From positions 1 to 38,674 of the forward strand of contig JAFIFY010000060.1 of assembly GCA_020831765.1 (NCBI GenBank): a DNA stretch of 38,674 nucleotides. The letters run 5' to 3'. Position numbers and translations under genes: made by a program. Shown in pieces: positions 17,420-27,407 of this stretch; within the stretch, counting starts at the first letter, position 1; the number at the start of each line of letters is the position of its first letter. The notes under the pieces were generated by a model, which saw nothing but the letters and a program-made list of their open reading frames with translations, was not told where the DNA came from and searched no databases. The DNA comes from Phycisphaeraceae bacterium. GTDB lineage: Bacteria > Planctomycetota > Phycisphaerae > Phycisphaerales > Phycisphaeraceae.

Positions 17420-18820
17420 TCAATCTTCGGGTCGCTTGCTTCCGGCGAGCTGTCGAGCCATGCGATGGAAGCCGATGTTGGCGATCACCGCCAGGACGAA
17501 GGTAAGGATGAAGATATAGGAGCCGATGCCATCGAACGGCCCAAACAGCGCGGCGAACTGACGGCCGAACCAGCCATCGGGATCGACACCGGCCACAAGA
17601 AACATACCAATGAACGGGAACATGATCCCGCGCACTCCGGTCAGCGTGACATGGATGCCCATATAAAGCGAAACCAGGCGCCGGTCGGCGAAGTCGTTAT
17701 GGCCGAGGTTCCAGGCCAGCATTCCTCCGCCGCGCACGAATCCCTGCACCATTCGGGCCGCGGCGATGATCCAGAGCGAGCCAAGCATGGTGCCGACGAA
17801 GTTCATCGCCTGGTCACCCGCCCAGAACCAGCTCTGCTTGGCGCGGAACTCGGTGACATGCACCCGGTCCAGGAGCTTGGCCCAGCGGGGCAGAATGGCG
17901 ATGGCGATCAGCAACGGCAGGGTCGTCGTCAGCAGGATGCTGATCATGTACTCCTGCGCGATGCCCTGTGCGCGGGTGATCTGCGAGATCATGAATATCA
18001 GGACGATCTCGCCCATCATGTTCGAACCGCCGGCGATGAACTGGAGCACCATGTAATTGCGAAAGTGCCGGTCGCGGCGAAGCACCGAGAGAAATGTCGG
18101 GGTGGTGTCGGCCGGGTCGTATTCGTAGATTGGTGAGGGCAGGCCGCGCGGCTGGGGCTTGACATTCGCCTGACGCTCGTAGGCCAGCAGTTCGGCCTCA
18201 TGGCGGAGGCGAACCTTGGAGAGCGATCGCGTACCCAGCAAGGCGATCAGGGCGCAGACCGGATAGACGATCCGGAACGCATCCTCGTTCATGTCCAGGA
18301 ACGCGAAGGCGATCAGCGGCGCAAAGCCCATGATCACGGAGTTGAGAATGGTCAATTTGCCGGTCACCGAAGCGCGCACCAGCCTGGGATAGTTGTTGCG
18401 CCAGATCACGCTGCGCAGGGTCACGGTGCCGGCCAGCATGCAACGCATGAGCAGAATGCTGATGGTCAGGAGAATGGGGCCGATGCCCGTGGTCGGCAGC
18501 ATCGCAATGGCGGCGATCAGGATCAGCACGCCGATCTGAAGCCCGACGATGAACGGCACTTTCCGCCGGCCGCGGGCCAGACGTGCCCAGAAAAAGCTGG
18601 TGAGATTGGCGAAGATCGGCGCCGCGGTGATCGTGGCAAAGAGCAGCGGATCGACGCGGAACGCCTTCTCAGCCAGGATGCCGACCACGCCGGATTCGAG
18701 CATGCCCACCGCCACCGGAAAGGTCATCGAGGTGATCAGTTCGCGGCTGTAGCTATGGCGGGTGATCCACGGTTGGTTCACTGGCCGAAAGGAATCGATG
18801 ATCCGGCTGACAAGGAACAC
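17420..18820 (-). CDS. MFS-type transporter linked to beta-galactosidase
   Basis: A 466-aa membrane protein with about ten to twelve predicted helices in two halves separated by a charged central loop (RLRHEAELLAYERQANVK and EYDPADTTPTFL). The first half contains FFWARLARGRRKVPFI, which is the loop 2-3 type motif of the major facilitator superfamily. It probably imports a galactoside or oligosaccharide cleaved by the GH42 enzyme encoded immediately downstream. The GTG at 18820 is the longest start; no strong ribosome-binding site decides it, and a start some 30 residues later (MTFPVAVG) would remove a basic pre-helix segment. It lies 121 bases after glyS on the same strand. Substrate is inferred from context only. 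Confidence 0.75.
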   Translation of the reverse strand: MFLVSRIIDSFRPVNQPWITRHSYSRELITSMTFPVAVGMLESGVVGILAEKAFRVDPLLFATITAAPIFANLTSFFWARLARGRRKVPFIVGLQIGVLILIAAIAMLPTTGIGPILLTISILLMRCMLAGTVTLRSVIWRNNYPRLVRASVTGKLTILNSVIMGFAPLIAFAFLDMNEDAFRIVYPVCALIALLGTRSLSKVRLRHEAELLAYERQANVKPQPRGLPSPIYEYDPADTTPTFLSVLRRDRHFRNYMVLQFIAGGSNMMGEIVLIFMISQITRAQGIAQEYMISILLTTTLPLLIAIAILPRWAKLLDRVHVTEFRAKQSWFWAGDQAMNFVGTMLGSLWIIAAARMVQGFVRGGGMLAWNLGHNDFADRRLVSLYMGIHVTLTGVRGIMFPFIGMFLVAGVDPDGWFGRQFAALFGPFDGIGSYIFILTFVLAVIANIGFHRMARQLAGSKRPED

Positions 18821-18941
18821 GGCGATACTCGGTAGGAAGACCGCCGGCGGGGCGTGCCGCGCGGTATGTCAGGGAAAGCGCATGCCTCAACCTTCGCGTC
18901 GGGAGCGCGATCCAACGCGAACCCACCCGACAGCGTGCAGT

Positions 18942-20477
18942 TTACCCGCCGATCTTCTCGCCGAGAAACGCCTCAACCTTGTCCAGCGCGATGCGCTCCT
19001 GGGCCAGCGTGTCCCGATCGCGAACCGTGACCGTCTGATCGCTCAGCGTCTGGCCATCGATGGTGAAGCAGTAAGGCGTTCCCGCCTCGTCCATGCGCGC
19101 GTAACGCTTACCGATGTTCTGTTTGATGTCGATCTGGACCGCAAAACGGCGACGCAGATCGCGATAAAGCTTCTCGGCGACTTCAGGCATCCCATCCTTG
19201 GCCACGAGCGGAAGGATCGCGGCCTTGATCGGCGCCATGCGGGGCGAGAACTTCATATATACGCCGCTCGGACGATCGGCATCGGGTGTATAGGCCTCGC
19301 ACAGAAGCGCCAGAACGCCGCGATCGGCGCCTGCGGAAGGTTCGATCACATGCGGAAAATAATGGGCGTTGTGCTCCTGGTCGAAGTAGCGCATCTTGTC
19401 GCCCCTGCCGCAGTGCTGGGCATGTTGGCGCAGGTCGAAATTGGTGCGATGAGCCACACCCTCGAGCTCACCAAAGCCCGGCGCGGTGAAGGGAAAGCGG
19501 TATTCGATATCGCTGGTTCCGGCACCGTCCTTGGCGTAATGCGCCAGTTCATCGCGGTCGTGCTCACGCAGGATCAGGTTGTCGCCGGCCAGGCCCACCT
19601 TCCGCCACCACGCATAGCGATGATCGCGCCACCATGCGTACCACCGGCGGGTCTGGGCGATCTCCTCACCGACCACATCGGGATCCGGGATGAAAAACTC
19701 GATCTCCATCTGCTCGAACTCGCGCGACCGGAAGGTGAAATTGCGCGGCGTCACCTCGTTACGGAAGCTCTTGCCCATCTGGGCGATGCCGAAGGGTGTC
19801 TTCACCCGCGATGTATCCACCACGTTCCAGAACTGCGTGAAGATGCCCTGTGCCGTCTCGGGGCGAAGATAAGCCTGGCTCTCTTCATCGCGCACCGCGC
19901 CCAGGTGAGTGGTGAACATCAGGTTGAACTGCCGGGGCTCGGTCAGCGAACCGGGCTCATCGGCATCCGGACCGATCATCCTCGCAAGATCGGTCGGTGC
20001 CAGTTCCGTGAAATCACGGACCGCGCACTGATCAGCGGCAAGGCCGAGTTTCTTGAGTTTCTTGGATATGCCGACTTCCTGGCCTTCGACAAAAACCAGA
20101 AGCGGCTTGTCCGCCACAGGTGGGACGTACACCTTCAGATGATCGGCGCGGTACCGAGCCTGGGTCTTGCGGCAATCCACCATCGGATCGTTGAAACCGC
20201 CGACATGGCCGGAGGCGACCCAGACCTTGGGGTTCATAATGATCGTGGTATCCACCGGCACCATCTGAAGCGGCTTGCCGTCAGGGCCATCCGGCGGGCA
20301 GAGGATCGTATCGGTCCACCACGCATCCTTGAGGTTCTTCTTGAGCGCCGCCCCCAGCGGCCCGTAATCCCAGAAGCCATTGACACCGCCGTAGATTTCC
20401 GATGACTGCCAGATAAATCCGCGTCGCCGGCACAGGGCCGTGATGTCATCCATGCTCTTGGTCAGTTTTGTGTTCAT
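18942..20477 (-). CDS. glyS: Glycyl-tRNA synthetase (class II, alpha2 type)
   Basis: A 511-aa single-chain glycyl-tRNA synthetase, which charges tRNA-Gly with glycine. It opens with the typical ALCRRRGFIWQSSEIYGG and FWDYGPLGAALKKNLKDAWW. Class II motif 2 is seen in FGIAQMGKSFRNEVTPRNFTFRSREFEQMEIEFF, and motif 3 near GVYMKFSPRMAPIK. The C-terminal anticodon-binding domain includes CFTIDGQTLSDQTVTVRDRD. This is the homodimeric (GlyQS) form rather than the alpha-beta tetramer. GGAGA precedes the ATG, and a small stem CAGCC/GGCTG abuts it in the leader. A second stem GGGCGG/CCGCCC lies further upstream (about 20534-20556), so translation could be tuned by leader structure. A TATGAT at 20581-20576 could be its -10 box. 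Confidence 0.95.
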   Translation of the reverse strand: MNTKLTKSMDDITALCRRRGFIWQSSEIYGGVNGFWDYGPLGAALKKNLKDAWWTDTILCPPDGPDGKPLQMVPVDTTIIMNPKVWVASGHVGGFNDPMVDCRKTQARYRADHLKVYVPPVADKPLLVFVEGQEVGISKKLKKLGLAADQCAVRDFTELAPTDLARMIGPDADEPGSLTEPRQFNLMFTTHLGAVRDEESQAYLRPETAQGIFTQFWNVVDTSRVKTPFGIAQMGKSFRNEVTPRNFTFRSREFEQMEIEFFIPDPDVVGEEIAQTRRWYAWWRDHRYAWWRKVGLAGDNLILREHDRDELAHYAKDGAGTSDIEYRFPFTAPGFGELEGVAHRTNFDLRQHAQHCGRGDKMRYFDQEHNAHYFPHVIEPSAGADRGVLALLCEAYTPDADRPSGVYMKFSPRMAPIKAAILPLVAKDGMPEVAEKLYRDLRRRFAVQIDIKQNIGKRYARMDEAGTPYCFTIDGQTLSDQTVTVRDRDTLAQERIALDKVEAFLGEKIGG

Positions 20478-20756
20478 CGTGGGAAGTTCTCCAGCCTCTT
20501 TTGGCTGCGTCCGGGGGCCTGCTTCACGACTGGGCGGCGTGAATCCAACCGCCCCCTCCAGCGCGAAAGCCCCGCATCATAACCGATCAGTCCCGTTGAG
20601 CCCGACGCGCCAAATGCCGTCCGAGATGTGCCCGTCCGGCTGCCAATGGGTACCAAAACAGGCCCCGAATCGAATGACGGCTCTACGCAATACCCCGGTC
20701 ACCCCCATCAATATTCCCCGTAAACCCCGATACGATAAGCTATGAGCAATCGCCAT

Positions 20757-20830
20757 GCGCCCGTAGCTCAGTTGGATAGAGCAGCGGACTTCTAATCCGC
20801 AGGTCGGAGGTTCGAATCCTCCCGGGCGTG
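20757..20830 (+). tRNA. tRNA-Arg (anticodon TCT)
   Basis: A complete cloverleaf can be drawn. The acceptor stem is GCGCCCG with CGGGCGT (a G-U first pair), discriminator G at 20830. The D-arm begins GCTC. The anticodon stem is GCGGA/TCCGC around the loop CTTCTAA, giving TCT, which reads AGA (Arg). The T-arm is GGAGG-TTCGAAT-CCTCC. The 3' CCA is not encoded. The acceptor start resembles the E. coli tRNA-Arg(TCT). Confidence 0.95.
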
Positions 20831-20870
20831 TTGTTTCTGTTTCGCTCGACCCACAGAACGGAGACCGCGC

Positions 20871-23582
20871 ATGTGCCCTGTTAAGTCAATCTTCCCTGCC
20901 TGGATTTGCCTTTTTGCCTGCATCTTGACCATGGGGTGTTCCGCCGTATATCCCGCATCCGATTCAGTTGCTGCGCGCCTGGTTCAGAACGATGAGATGA
21001 TCCGGGTGGACCTGGCCAACGGTGTTTCGCTGCGGTTTGCCGTGCATGATGGATGGCTGCTGGGCCTTCAGTCGGCGACTTTCGATGGGTCGGAGCTGAC
21101 CAGTGACCGGACCGTGCAGCGGCCGCTGGTCGCGCAGGAGTACATCCGGCCGGGCATCTGGCCGTTCATGAAGCTGGTCTCAGCCAGCGTGGTCGATGGC
21201 GCGGCGCGACTGGAGGTCGAGCTTTTCGGCGGCGACAAGCGCGAGCTGTTCATGGAGGAGTTCATCTTCGCTCCGGACGACGCGGCGGCGATGGGCGAGA
21301 AGATCACGCCCGAACTGGCCGCCCAGCGCGACCGGGCCACGGCGGCGCGCGATGTCCTCGACCCGCTGGTCGCGGACGATGACTCCCTTAACCGCATCCG
21401 CATCCAGCTCGAGCGCGAGCGTGCCCAGACCGACGATATCGATCCCGAGATGACCTGGGATGTCATCAACAACCGCACCCGTATCGAGCGATTCGAGCGG
21501 CAACTGGCCGCGGCCAAGCGTCGGCTCTACCCCGACGCGGTGCGGACCGACGAGCACCGCGCTGCGCTGGCGGCGATTGAAGAGTTCGAGGCGGCCCGGC
21601 GGCAGCGCGCCGAAGAGGTCGCCAGCATCCACCGCGACTTCTATGCCTTCGCCCACCTGCGGCTGCCCTCGGAGACCAGCCGGATCGACATCCTCACCAA
21701 GCGCCTCGCGGCACATGGCGACCGCCTGGAGCGGGGCGGGCGGCTGGTGTGGACGATCCGGCCTCAGACGCGGCGGATCGCCGGCTGGGATTGGCACGGC
21801 TGGGCCAGCAGCTACGGGGTAACGCTCGATGGCGGGCACAAAGTCAACAACATCCGGCAAGTCGGGACGTGGGAGCTCGGTGGCCAGGCGGCCGGGTTGA
21901 CGGTGGTCAACCTCCGCTACCGCGGGCTGGGGGAAATCGAGCAGACGCTCGAAGCCGCACCCGACGGCGAGGGCGTCGGCAGCGCGTGGAGCACGACGGA
22001 GATTATTCCCGGCGCTGCGGGAGGCGCGCCGGCGGTGTCGCCCATCATCCCGCCGACGGCCAACCGCAGCCTTGAAGACCGCGGGTATGCCCTGACCCAC
22101 AGGGTGGGGGCGTGGATCTCGAAGCTCGGGCGCGGCTCGGGCGTGGGATTCGTCGACTTCCAGCACCGCGACGGGTTGACATTCATCAGCTCGTTCGACC
22201 GACAGGGTGCCCATCGGGCGGTGACGGAGATTTTTCCGGGCGACCGCGAACTGTCCCAAACTGATGAGCAGTGGTTCGCCAACACCGATCAATTCTCGAC
22301 CGAGCCGCAGCTTTATCTGGTGCTCAAGCAGCCGGCCGGTCAGCACGAGATGACCACGCGCTGGCAGGAGGTGGATCAGTACTTCCGCGACGTGGTCTCG
22401 GAGAATCTGGGCTTTGTTCAGGTCGAGCCCCTTCCGGGCGTTGGCTGGCTCGTGGAGGCCGGTCGGGCCGGGTTTTATGCCGGGCTGGCCGGCAACCGCT
22501 TCCGAGAGTGGTACGACAGTGGCATGCGGATGCACGTGACTCACACGCCCGGCTGGTACACCGAGCAGCACCGCGATGGGCCGCACCGGCCGCAGACGCC
22601 CGGCGGCAATTCGAACCGCATTTTCGACTGGGTCATCACCGATGATGTCAAGGAGCACTGGCGGCAACTCCAGCAGTTCAGCGTCGCTCACGATGTCCCG
22701 TATTTCATCTATCTTGGCGGGATGGTCCGGCCGGATGGTCCCTTCGCCCACGCGGTCGGCACCGAGCCGGAGAAGTGGTCCATCAACATACCCGGTTCCG
22801 GCTACTCCCATGGCTACCCGCCGCTGGTCGGGCACAACCTTTATGTGCCCGAGATGCGCGAGTTGCTCACGCAGCGCCTGACCGACATTCAGGAGAACCT
22901 CGGCTTCCAGGGCCTGTGGTCCGACAGCTTCCAGAACATGTACATGAGCCAACTGAACTGGGGTGACGATTCCGGTGCGCCGATGCAGGCCAAATGGTGG
23001 CCGCTGCTTGCTGAGTGGAGCCGTCGGGACATTCATTTCATGAGTGAAAGCCACGCTTTTCCGGGCCTGAGCTGCTCCATCGAGGTGTCCGGCTGGGAAT
23101 CGGCTTATCACTATTTCCAGTATGTGTGGAAGTGGCATCGCGGAGCTTCCCAGCGTAACTACACCCCGCAACAGCACAACGAGATGACCTACCGCTTCAT
23201 GGCCAATAAATCATGGCTGGCCCCGGACAACGCCACCGTGCGGGTGGTCCCCGAGTTCACACGCCTCAGCGCCGAATACATGGCCGCGCTGCCCGCCATG
23301 CGCCGAAGCTGGGTACTGCCTGACGGGCGCGGCGTGCTGTGGTTGCCTTTTGACTCCGACTCCGAGGGCGTGCTCTTCAGCTACCGGGATCAGCCGGCGC
23401 CGGACGGTGTCTCGGCCTCGTACATCCTTGATGCCGGCCAGACAGCCATCCAGCGTTACCGCACCTATCGCGTCGTCGGCTCGGATCTGCCCCGAGCGTT
23501 CGGCATGCTTCGCCCGGAGGCCGCTGATCCCCGTCAGAAACAAACGTATCGCCCGGTCGAGTTCCGGTATCCCGAGCCGTAA
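20871..23582 (+). CDS. Large lipoprotein resembling a TIM-barrel glycoside hydrolase
   Basis: A 903-aa exported protein; its hydrophobic leader ends LTMGC, a plausible lipoprotein cleavage site. I do not recognise the family with certainty. Residues about 45-130 are beta-rich. A strongly charged helical stretch follows at about 140-260 (e.g. [17 protein letters not shown] and [16 protein letters not shown]), likely a coiled-coil hairpin inserted in the N-terminal beta domain. The second half looks like a sugar-hydrolase barrel: [32 protein letters not shown], then [15 protein letters not shown] with an Asp where GH31/GH36/clan-D enzymes place the nucleophile, and [14 protein letters not shown] with a candidate acid Glu. 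A C-terminal beta domain closes the chain. It probably acts on a polysaccharide in the periplasm or at the outer surface. It starts 41 bases after the tRNA with GGAG upstream. Confidence 0.7.
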   Translation: MCPVKSIFPAWICLFACILTMGCSAVYPASDSVAARLVQNDEMIRVDLANGVSLRFAVHDGWLLGLQSATFDGSELTSDRTVQRPLVAQEYIRPGIWPFMKLVSASVVDGAARLEVELFGGDKRELFMEEFIFAPDDAAAMGEKITPELAAQRDRATAARDVLDPLVADDDSLNRIRIQLERERAQTDDIDPEMTWDVINNRTRIERFERQLAAAKRRLYPDAVRTDEHRAALAAIEEFEAARRQRAEEVASIHRDFYAFAHLRLPSETSRIDILTKRLAAHGDRLERGGRLVWTIRPQTRRIAGWDWHGWASSYGVTLDGGHKVNNIRQVGTWELGGQAAGLTVVNLRYRGLGEIEQTLEAAPDGEGVGSAWSTTEIIPGAAGGAPAVSPIIPPTANRSLEDRGYALTHRVGAWISKLGRGSGVGFVDFQHRDGLTFISSFDRQGAHRAVTEIFPGDRELSQTDEQWFANTDQFSTEPQLYLVLKQPAGQHEMTTRWQEVDQYFRDVVSENLGFVQVEPLPGVGWLVEAGRAGFYAGLAGNRFREWYDSGMRMHVTHTPGWYTEQHRDGPHRPQTPGGNSNRIFDWVITDDVKEHWRQLQQFSVAHDVPYFIYLGGMVRPDGPFAHAVGTEPEKWSINIPGSGYSHGYPPLVGHNLYVPEMRELLTQRLTDIQENLGFQGLWSDSFQNMYMSQLNWGDDSGAPMQAKWWPLLAEWSRRDIHFMSESHAFPGLSCSIEVSGWESAYHYFQYVWKWHRGASQRNYTPQQHNEMTYRFMANKSWLAPDNATVRVVPEFTRLSAEYMAALPAMRRSWVLPDGRGVLWLPFDSDSEGVLFSYRDQPAPDGVSASYILDAGQTAIQRYRTYRVVGSDLPRAFGMLRPEAADPRQKQTYRPVEFRYPEP

Positions 23583-23640
23583 CGTCGGCATTGGACGATA
23601 GTGTGAGAACGAATGTTTGTCCGCTTGGCCCCGCGCGGGC

Positions 23641-26199
23641 TCATCCGCCGGCGTCGTCCTGCAGCACCCGGTGGGGGCGTGCCCGTAAGGCCGGCAGGCT
23701 TGCGGATAATCCGGCAAGCACCATCAGGGCAACGGTCAGCAGCAGGGCAGTGGCGAAGATGTGCGGCGACCAGACCGGCTCGAGCTCCATGCCGTAGGTC
23801 ATGATCGCCCAGGCCATCACGGCCGCGCCGGCGGCTCCGACGGCAAAGGCCACCACCGCAAGCAGTGCGTATTCCAGCGAAAAGACCATCACCACTCCCA
23901 GCCTGGTCATGCCCAGGGTTTTGAGCAGCGCCACCTCCCGGCGTCGCCGCACCATGGTCGCCGATACCGCCGCGCCCAGAATCGCCAGGCCCGCCAGCAC
24001 CACGAAGCCGCCCAGCAGCCGCAAACCCTGCGCAAGCTGCTCCAGCACGCGGCCGACCTGGTCCAGCACCGCGCGTGTCTGAAACAGCAGCACGCCGGGG
24101 TACTGCGCTGCGACCGCATCCTGCACGCGTTGCTCGACGCCCGAAGGCAGGTGGGCGGTGGCCAGATACTGGTATCGCACCCCTTCCATCGCCGCATCAT
24201 TGACCAGCATCATGAAGTTCAGCTCGAAGCTTCGCCAATCCACCTCACGAAGGCTGGAAACCACCAGCCGCACCGGCCTGCCTTCCAACTCCACTTCGAT
24301 CTCATCGCCGACGGTCACCTCGATATCGCGGGCGAAACCTTCCTCGATGCTGATCTGTGGACGGCCCGAATCATCCCACCACTGACCGGCGACCAATCGA
24401 TTGCTCGCCGGGAGTTCTTCGGTATGACTCAGCCGCTGATTGCGCGTCAGCGCCCATTGCCGGCCGCGGCTGCCGGGGTCCCGGGCATAAAGCTCCTGGG
24501 CGCTCACACCCTTGATCGAGATCAGGCGGCCGAGGATCACCGGGGCGGCCTGGGTTCGCGTCGCGCCTTCGCGTTGAAGCATCCGATCCAGTGACGGCCA
24601 GGTATCGGCTGAGATATTGAACATCCAGACCGATGGTGCCTGTCTGGGCAGGGCATCATCGAGTTGCTGCCCAAGCCCCCGCTCGACCAGGGTCAACCCC
24701 AGCACCACCAATACACCCAGCCCGATCGAAACCATCGCCGAGTAGGTCTGAGCCCCGGGTCGGGCGACATTGGCCATTGAATATCGCAGGCCGAAGCCCG
24801 CTCCACTCCCGGCCACCCGGCTCATCAGCCGCGCCAGCAGCCAGGACATGACTCCAAAGACAACAAGCACGGTTGCCAGACCAGCGGCGAAAATACCGCC
24901 CAGCAGCCAAGATCCGCCCTGCCATGTCGCCGCGAACACCAGTCCGCCTCCCATCACCAGCCAGCAGGTGATATTCAAAGCCAGCGGGATGCGGAGTGGT
25001 TCGGCCTCCCGACGAAGCACGGTGGCCGGCGGAATGCGTAGAAGCGCCAGCAACGGCGGAAGGCTGAACGCCAGAGCCACCATCAGCCCCATGCCCACGG
25101 CTTCGGCCGCCGCCATGGGTTGCCAGGGGTCAAGCCACCTTGATGGGATCACCGATCCGAGCACCCGTGGCGCGATCCGCAACGCTCCGTAACCCAGGGC
25201 CACACCGATGGCCGCCGACATCATGGCGATGACCAGCAATTGTCCGGCGTAGATGCCCACGATCTCGGCCGATCGCATGCCCAGGCACTTGAGCACCGCG
25301 ATGGCGCCCATTCGGCTTGCGATCCAGGCCCGCACCGCCTGTGCGACACCCACGCCGCCGACGACCAGTGAGAGCATCGCCACCAGACCGAGAAAGGTGG
25401 TGAACTGGTTCAGGTTCTCTCGAAACAGCGGCTGGCCGTCGAGATAGCTTTCGACTTGAACGGTGGCAAGCGGCTTGAGCGACGCTTGCAGATCCCTGGT
25501 TGCCCGGCGGAGCTGCGATGAACTCCAATCCGGCGGCATCAGCAAAAGCGTTTGATGCTGGGCTTCATAGAACATCGAGGGCTCGAACCGGGTACGGTCG
25601 ATGCCTTCAGGTGAAATGAACACGCGCGGCCCGGGCGCGAAGACCTCAACCGGCAGGCGGACTTCCTGGACCGCGACGCTGGCGATCCGAAAGCTCGCGC
25701 CGCCCAGGAGGACCGAATCACCCGGACTGACGTTCAGCCGCTGGAGCAACTCCGGGCTTACCACGATGCTCTGGCGATCGAGGAGGCCATGGAGATCGCC
25801 GCCGGCTTCGATCCCGAAAACTGCAATCTGTCCGGCCAGGGGATAGCGGCCGTCGATGATGTTCAGCGTCACGACCGAACTTCGGCCGGGAATGATGCCC
25901 ACGGTGCGACGCGAAACCAGTGAGGGTGTTCGGATCAATCGCGTCACCGCCACGGGGCCGATGCGCTCGATCTCTTCCCGGGCGGCGTCGGGCAGGGAAG
26001 TGCGGCTGATCACGGCGATATCGGCGGCCAGGGCATCGCGCGCTTCGGCTCTCACCGCCTGGTCCATCGAACGCGCCAGCGCATTGACCACGAAGACCGC
26101 CGCCACACCCACCGCCAGGCACAAGCCGAAAAGGCTTACCCGCCAGAATGTGCCCCGCAGTTCACGCCATATGGCTCGGCCCAGCAGCCCGACGCTCAT
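23641..26199 (-). CDS. ABC transporter permease with two FtsX domains (YbbP-like)
   Basis: An 852-aa membrane protein of the type VII ABC (MacB/LolE/YbbP) superfamily. An N-terminal helix (about 18-38) leads to a periplasmic domain of roughly 210 residues. A first FtsX core of several helices follows (MLSLVVGGVGVAQAVRAWIASRMGAIAVLKCLG). A middle segment, a second periplasmic domain (DVAWRSFELNFMML-like region near 650) and a final FtsX unit (VSATMVRRRREVALLKTLGMTR) complete it. The duplicated layout is that of E. coli YbbP. Such permeases usually do mechanical work, moving lipids or lipoproteins or releasing bound molecules at the outer leaflet, rather than pumping through a channel. It overlaps the upstream ATPase gene by 4 bases, so the two are translationally coupled. 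The cargo is unknown. Confidence 0.85.
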   Translation of the reverse strand: MSVGLLGRAIWRELRGTFWRVSLFGLCLAVGVAAVFVVNALARSMDQAVRAEARDALAADIAVISRTSLPDAAREEIERIGPVAVTRLIRTPSLVSRRTVGIIPGRSSVVTLNIIDGRYPLAGQIAVFGIEAGGDLHGLLDRQSIVVSPELLQRLNVSPGDSVLLGGASFRIASVAVQEVRLPVEVFAPGPRVFISPEGIDRTRFEPSMFYEAQHQTLLLMPPDWSSSQLRRATRDLQASLKPLATVQVESYLDGQPLFRENLNQFTTFLGLVAMLSLVVGGVGVAQAVRAWIASRMGAIAVLKCLGMRSAEIVGIYAGQLLVIAMMSAAIGVALGYGALRIAPRVLGSVIPSRWLDPWQPMAAAEAVGMGLMVALAFSLPPLLALLRIPPATVLRREAEPLRIPLALNITCWLVMGGGLVFAATWQGGSWLLGGIFAAGLATVLVVFGVMSWLLARLMSRVAGSGAGFGLRYSMANVARPGAQTYSAMVSIGLGVLVVLGLTLVERGLGQQLDDALPRQAPSVWMFNISADTWPSLDRMLQREGATRTQAAPVILGRLISIKGVSAQELYARDPGSRGRQWALTRNQRLSHTEELPASNRLVAGQWWDDSGRPQISIEEGFARDIEVTVGDEIEVELEGRPVRLVVSSLREVDWRSFELNFMMLVNDAAMEGVRYQYLATAHLPSGVEQRVQDAVAAQYPGVLLFQTRAVLDQVGRVLEQLAQGLRLLGGFVVLAGLAILGAAVSATMVRRRREVALLKTLGMTRLGVVMVFSLEYALLAVVAFAVGAAGAAVMAWAIMTYGMELEPVWSPHIFATALLLTVALMVLAGLSASLPALRARPHRVLQDDAGG

Positions 26200-27035
26200 C
26201 GGGACACCTCGACGGCATCAGGCTCGTCCGCGGGTTCGACCCTGGCGCGGTTCGACGCCTCGTGCTCCGCGGACTTTCCGTCTTGCGGCCGACTGGACCC
26301 CTCGGCGTTTTCCGTGCGAACCACACGACCGGCTTCAAGGTGGATACGCATCTGAGCCAAGTCCGCCACTTTCGGGTCGTGCGTGACCAGCACCATGGTG
26401 GTTTTGTGCGCATCACGCAGTTCCAGGAGCAGGTCGAGGATGGTTCGGCCGGTTGAGGCATCTAGGTTTCCGGTCGGCTCGTCGGCCAGTAGGATCGGCG
26501 GCTCCGGCCCGAAGGCCCGGGCCATGGCCACGCGCTGTTGCTCGCCACCGGATAGTTGTGAGGGGTAGTGGTTGATCCGTTCGGCGAGTCCGACCCGCTC
26601 CAGGATTTCCGTTGCGCCGCTGCGGGCCTTCTTCCGCCCCAGCATTTCCAGGGGCAGCATCACGTTCTCGAGCGCGGTGAGGTTTCCGAGCAACTGGAAT
26701 GACTGAAAGACGAAGCCGATTCTCCGGCGGCGCAGCCGCGCAAGCTCATCTTCGCCAAGCCTCTGAATCTCCCGGCCTTCGACGCGGACCTGACCTTCGC
26801 TGGGGCGATCCAGACCCGCCATCAGAGCCAGCATGGTGCTCTTGCCCGAGCCCGACGGACCGAGCACGGCGACGAACTTTCCGGCGGTGATTTGAAGGTT
26901 GATGCGATCCAGGACCACCAGTTGCCCTGCCCGGGCGTTCTGTCCCTGGCGCAAGGACCGACCGCCCGTTGCCGCGAATCTGCGAGTGACATCGAGCATT
27001 TCCAGCGCTGGAGTGCCCTGCGTTGGATTGCCCAT
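26196..27035 (-). CDS. ABC transporter ATP-binding protein (LolD/YbbA-like)
   Basis: A 279-aa nucleotide-binding subunit. Walker A is GPSGSGKST at 59-67, the Q-loop is FVFQSFQLLGNLTALENV, the signature is LSGGEQQRVAMARAF, and Walker B with D-loop is ILLADEPTGNLD. The switch His is in VLVTHDPKVADLA. The spacing and the NLTALENVMLP motif are typical of the LolD/MacB/YbbA group that pairs with FtsX-type permeases. Two features are unusual. There is a Gly/Arg/Gln-rich insert before strand 2 (about residues 23-38), and an acidic, probably disordered tail of about 40 residues after the ATPase core. AAAGGA lies about 10 bases before the ATG. It is the first gene of a two-gene operon. Confidence 0.92.
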   Translation of the reverse strand: MGNPTQGTPALEMLDVTRRFAATGGRSLRQGQNARAGQLVVLDRINLQITAGKFVAVLGPSGSGKSTMLALMAGLDRPSEGQVRVEGREIQRLGEDELARLRRRRIGFVFQSFQLLGNLTALENVMLPLEMLGRKKARSGATEILERVGLAERINHYPSQLSGGEQQRVAMARAFGPEPPILLADEPTGNLDASTGRTILDLLLELRDAHKTTMVLVTHDPKVADLAQMRIHLEAGRVVRTENAEGSSRPQDGKSAEHEASNRARVEPADEPDAVEVSR

Positions 27036-27104
27036 GGTTGCCAGTCCTTTCGGGGGTTGAGCGCCGTGGCCGCCGTGAATTCATCTTGAGGCGGGAACCG
27101 GTCG

Positions 27105-27110
27105 ATTATA
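27105..27110 (-). promoter_or_regulatory. -10 box of the ABC transporter operon
   Basis: A perfect TATAAT on the minus strand, 70 bases before the ATG at 27035. A C-rich run takes the spacer and no good -35 hexamer is seen at 16-18 bases, so an activator may be needed. Confidence 0.4.
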
Positions 27111-27197
27111 GGGGGGGTAGGGGTGTTGACCGGGCTTGGTCATGCCGATCGTAAGGCCGCGAGCGACACCCGGCAGTTCCGAGTTTTCCACAATCGT

Positions 27198-27226
27198 TTG
27201 CCTGAGGCTGAAACGGCGTCTATACT
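27198..27226 (+). promoter_or_regulatory. Sigma-70-like promoter upstream of orphan 136-aa gene
   Basis: TTGCCT (27198-27203) and TATACT (27221-27226) at the ideal 17-base spacing, the best vegetative-type promoter pair seen in this window. It points toward the 39-codon frame and the 136-aa gene. Confidence 0.55.
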
Positions 27227-27287
27227 TATGGTGGATTAGACGGATTGCTCATTTGCTGGACGCAATCTTCGGGCCGGGCCGAAGTTT

Positions 27288-27407
27288 ATGACTGACCCGC
27301 AGCCACGGACGGCTACCTTCGCAGCTTGCCAGTATTGCAAGGGGCTCCTTCGGCTGTTGCCTGAATCGAAGTGTCTGTTATCAGGCTGGTCCGGCACGCA
27401 GATTTGA
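27288..27407 (+). CDS. Possible 39-aa CxxC mini-protein or leader peptide
   Basis: An ATG-started frame that begins about 55 bases after the predicted transcription start. The product has Cys-x-x-Cys in ACQYCKGLLRLL and a third Cys further on. No clear ribosome-binding site precedes it, and the length is within reach of chance, so the call is weak. It could be a regulatory leader peptide for the gene at 27543, a small zinc protein, or nothing. Confidence 0.2.
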   Translation: MTDPQPRTATFAACQYCKGLLRLLPESKCLLSGWSGTQI

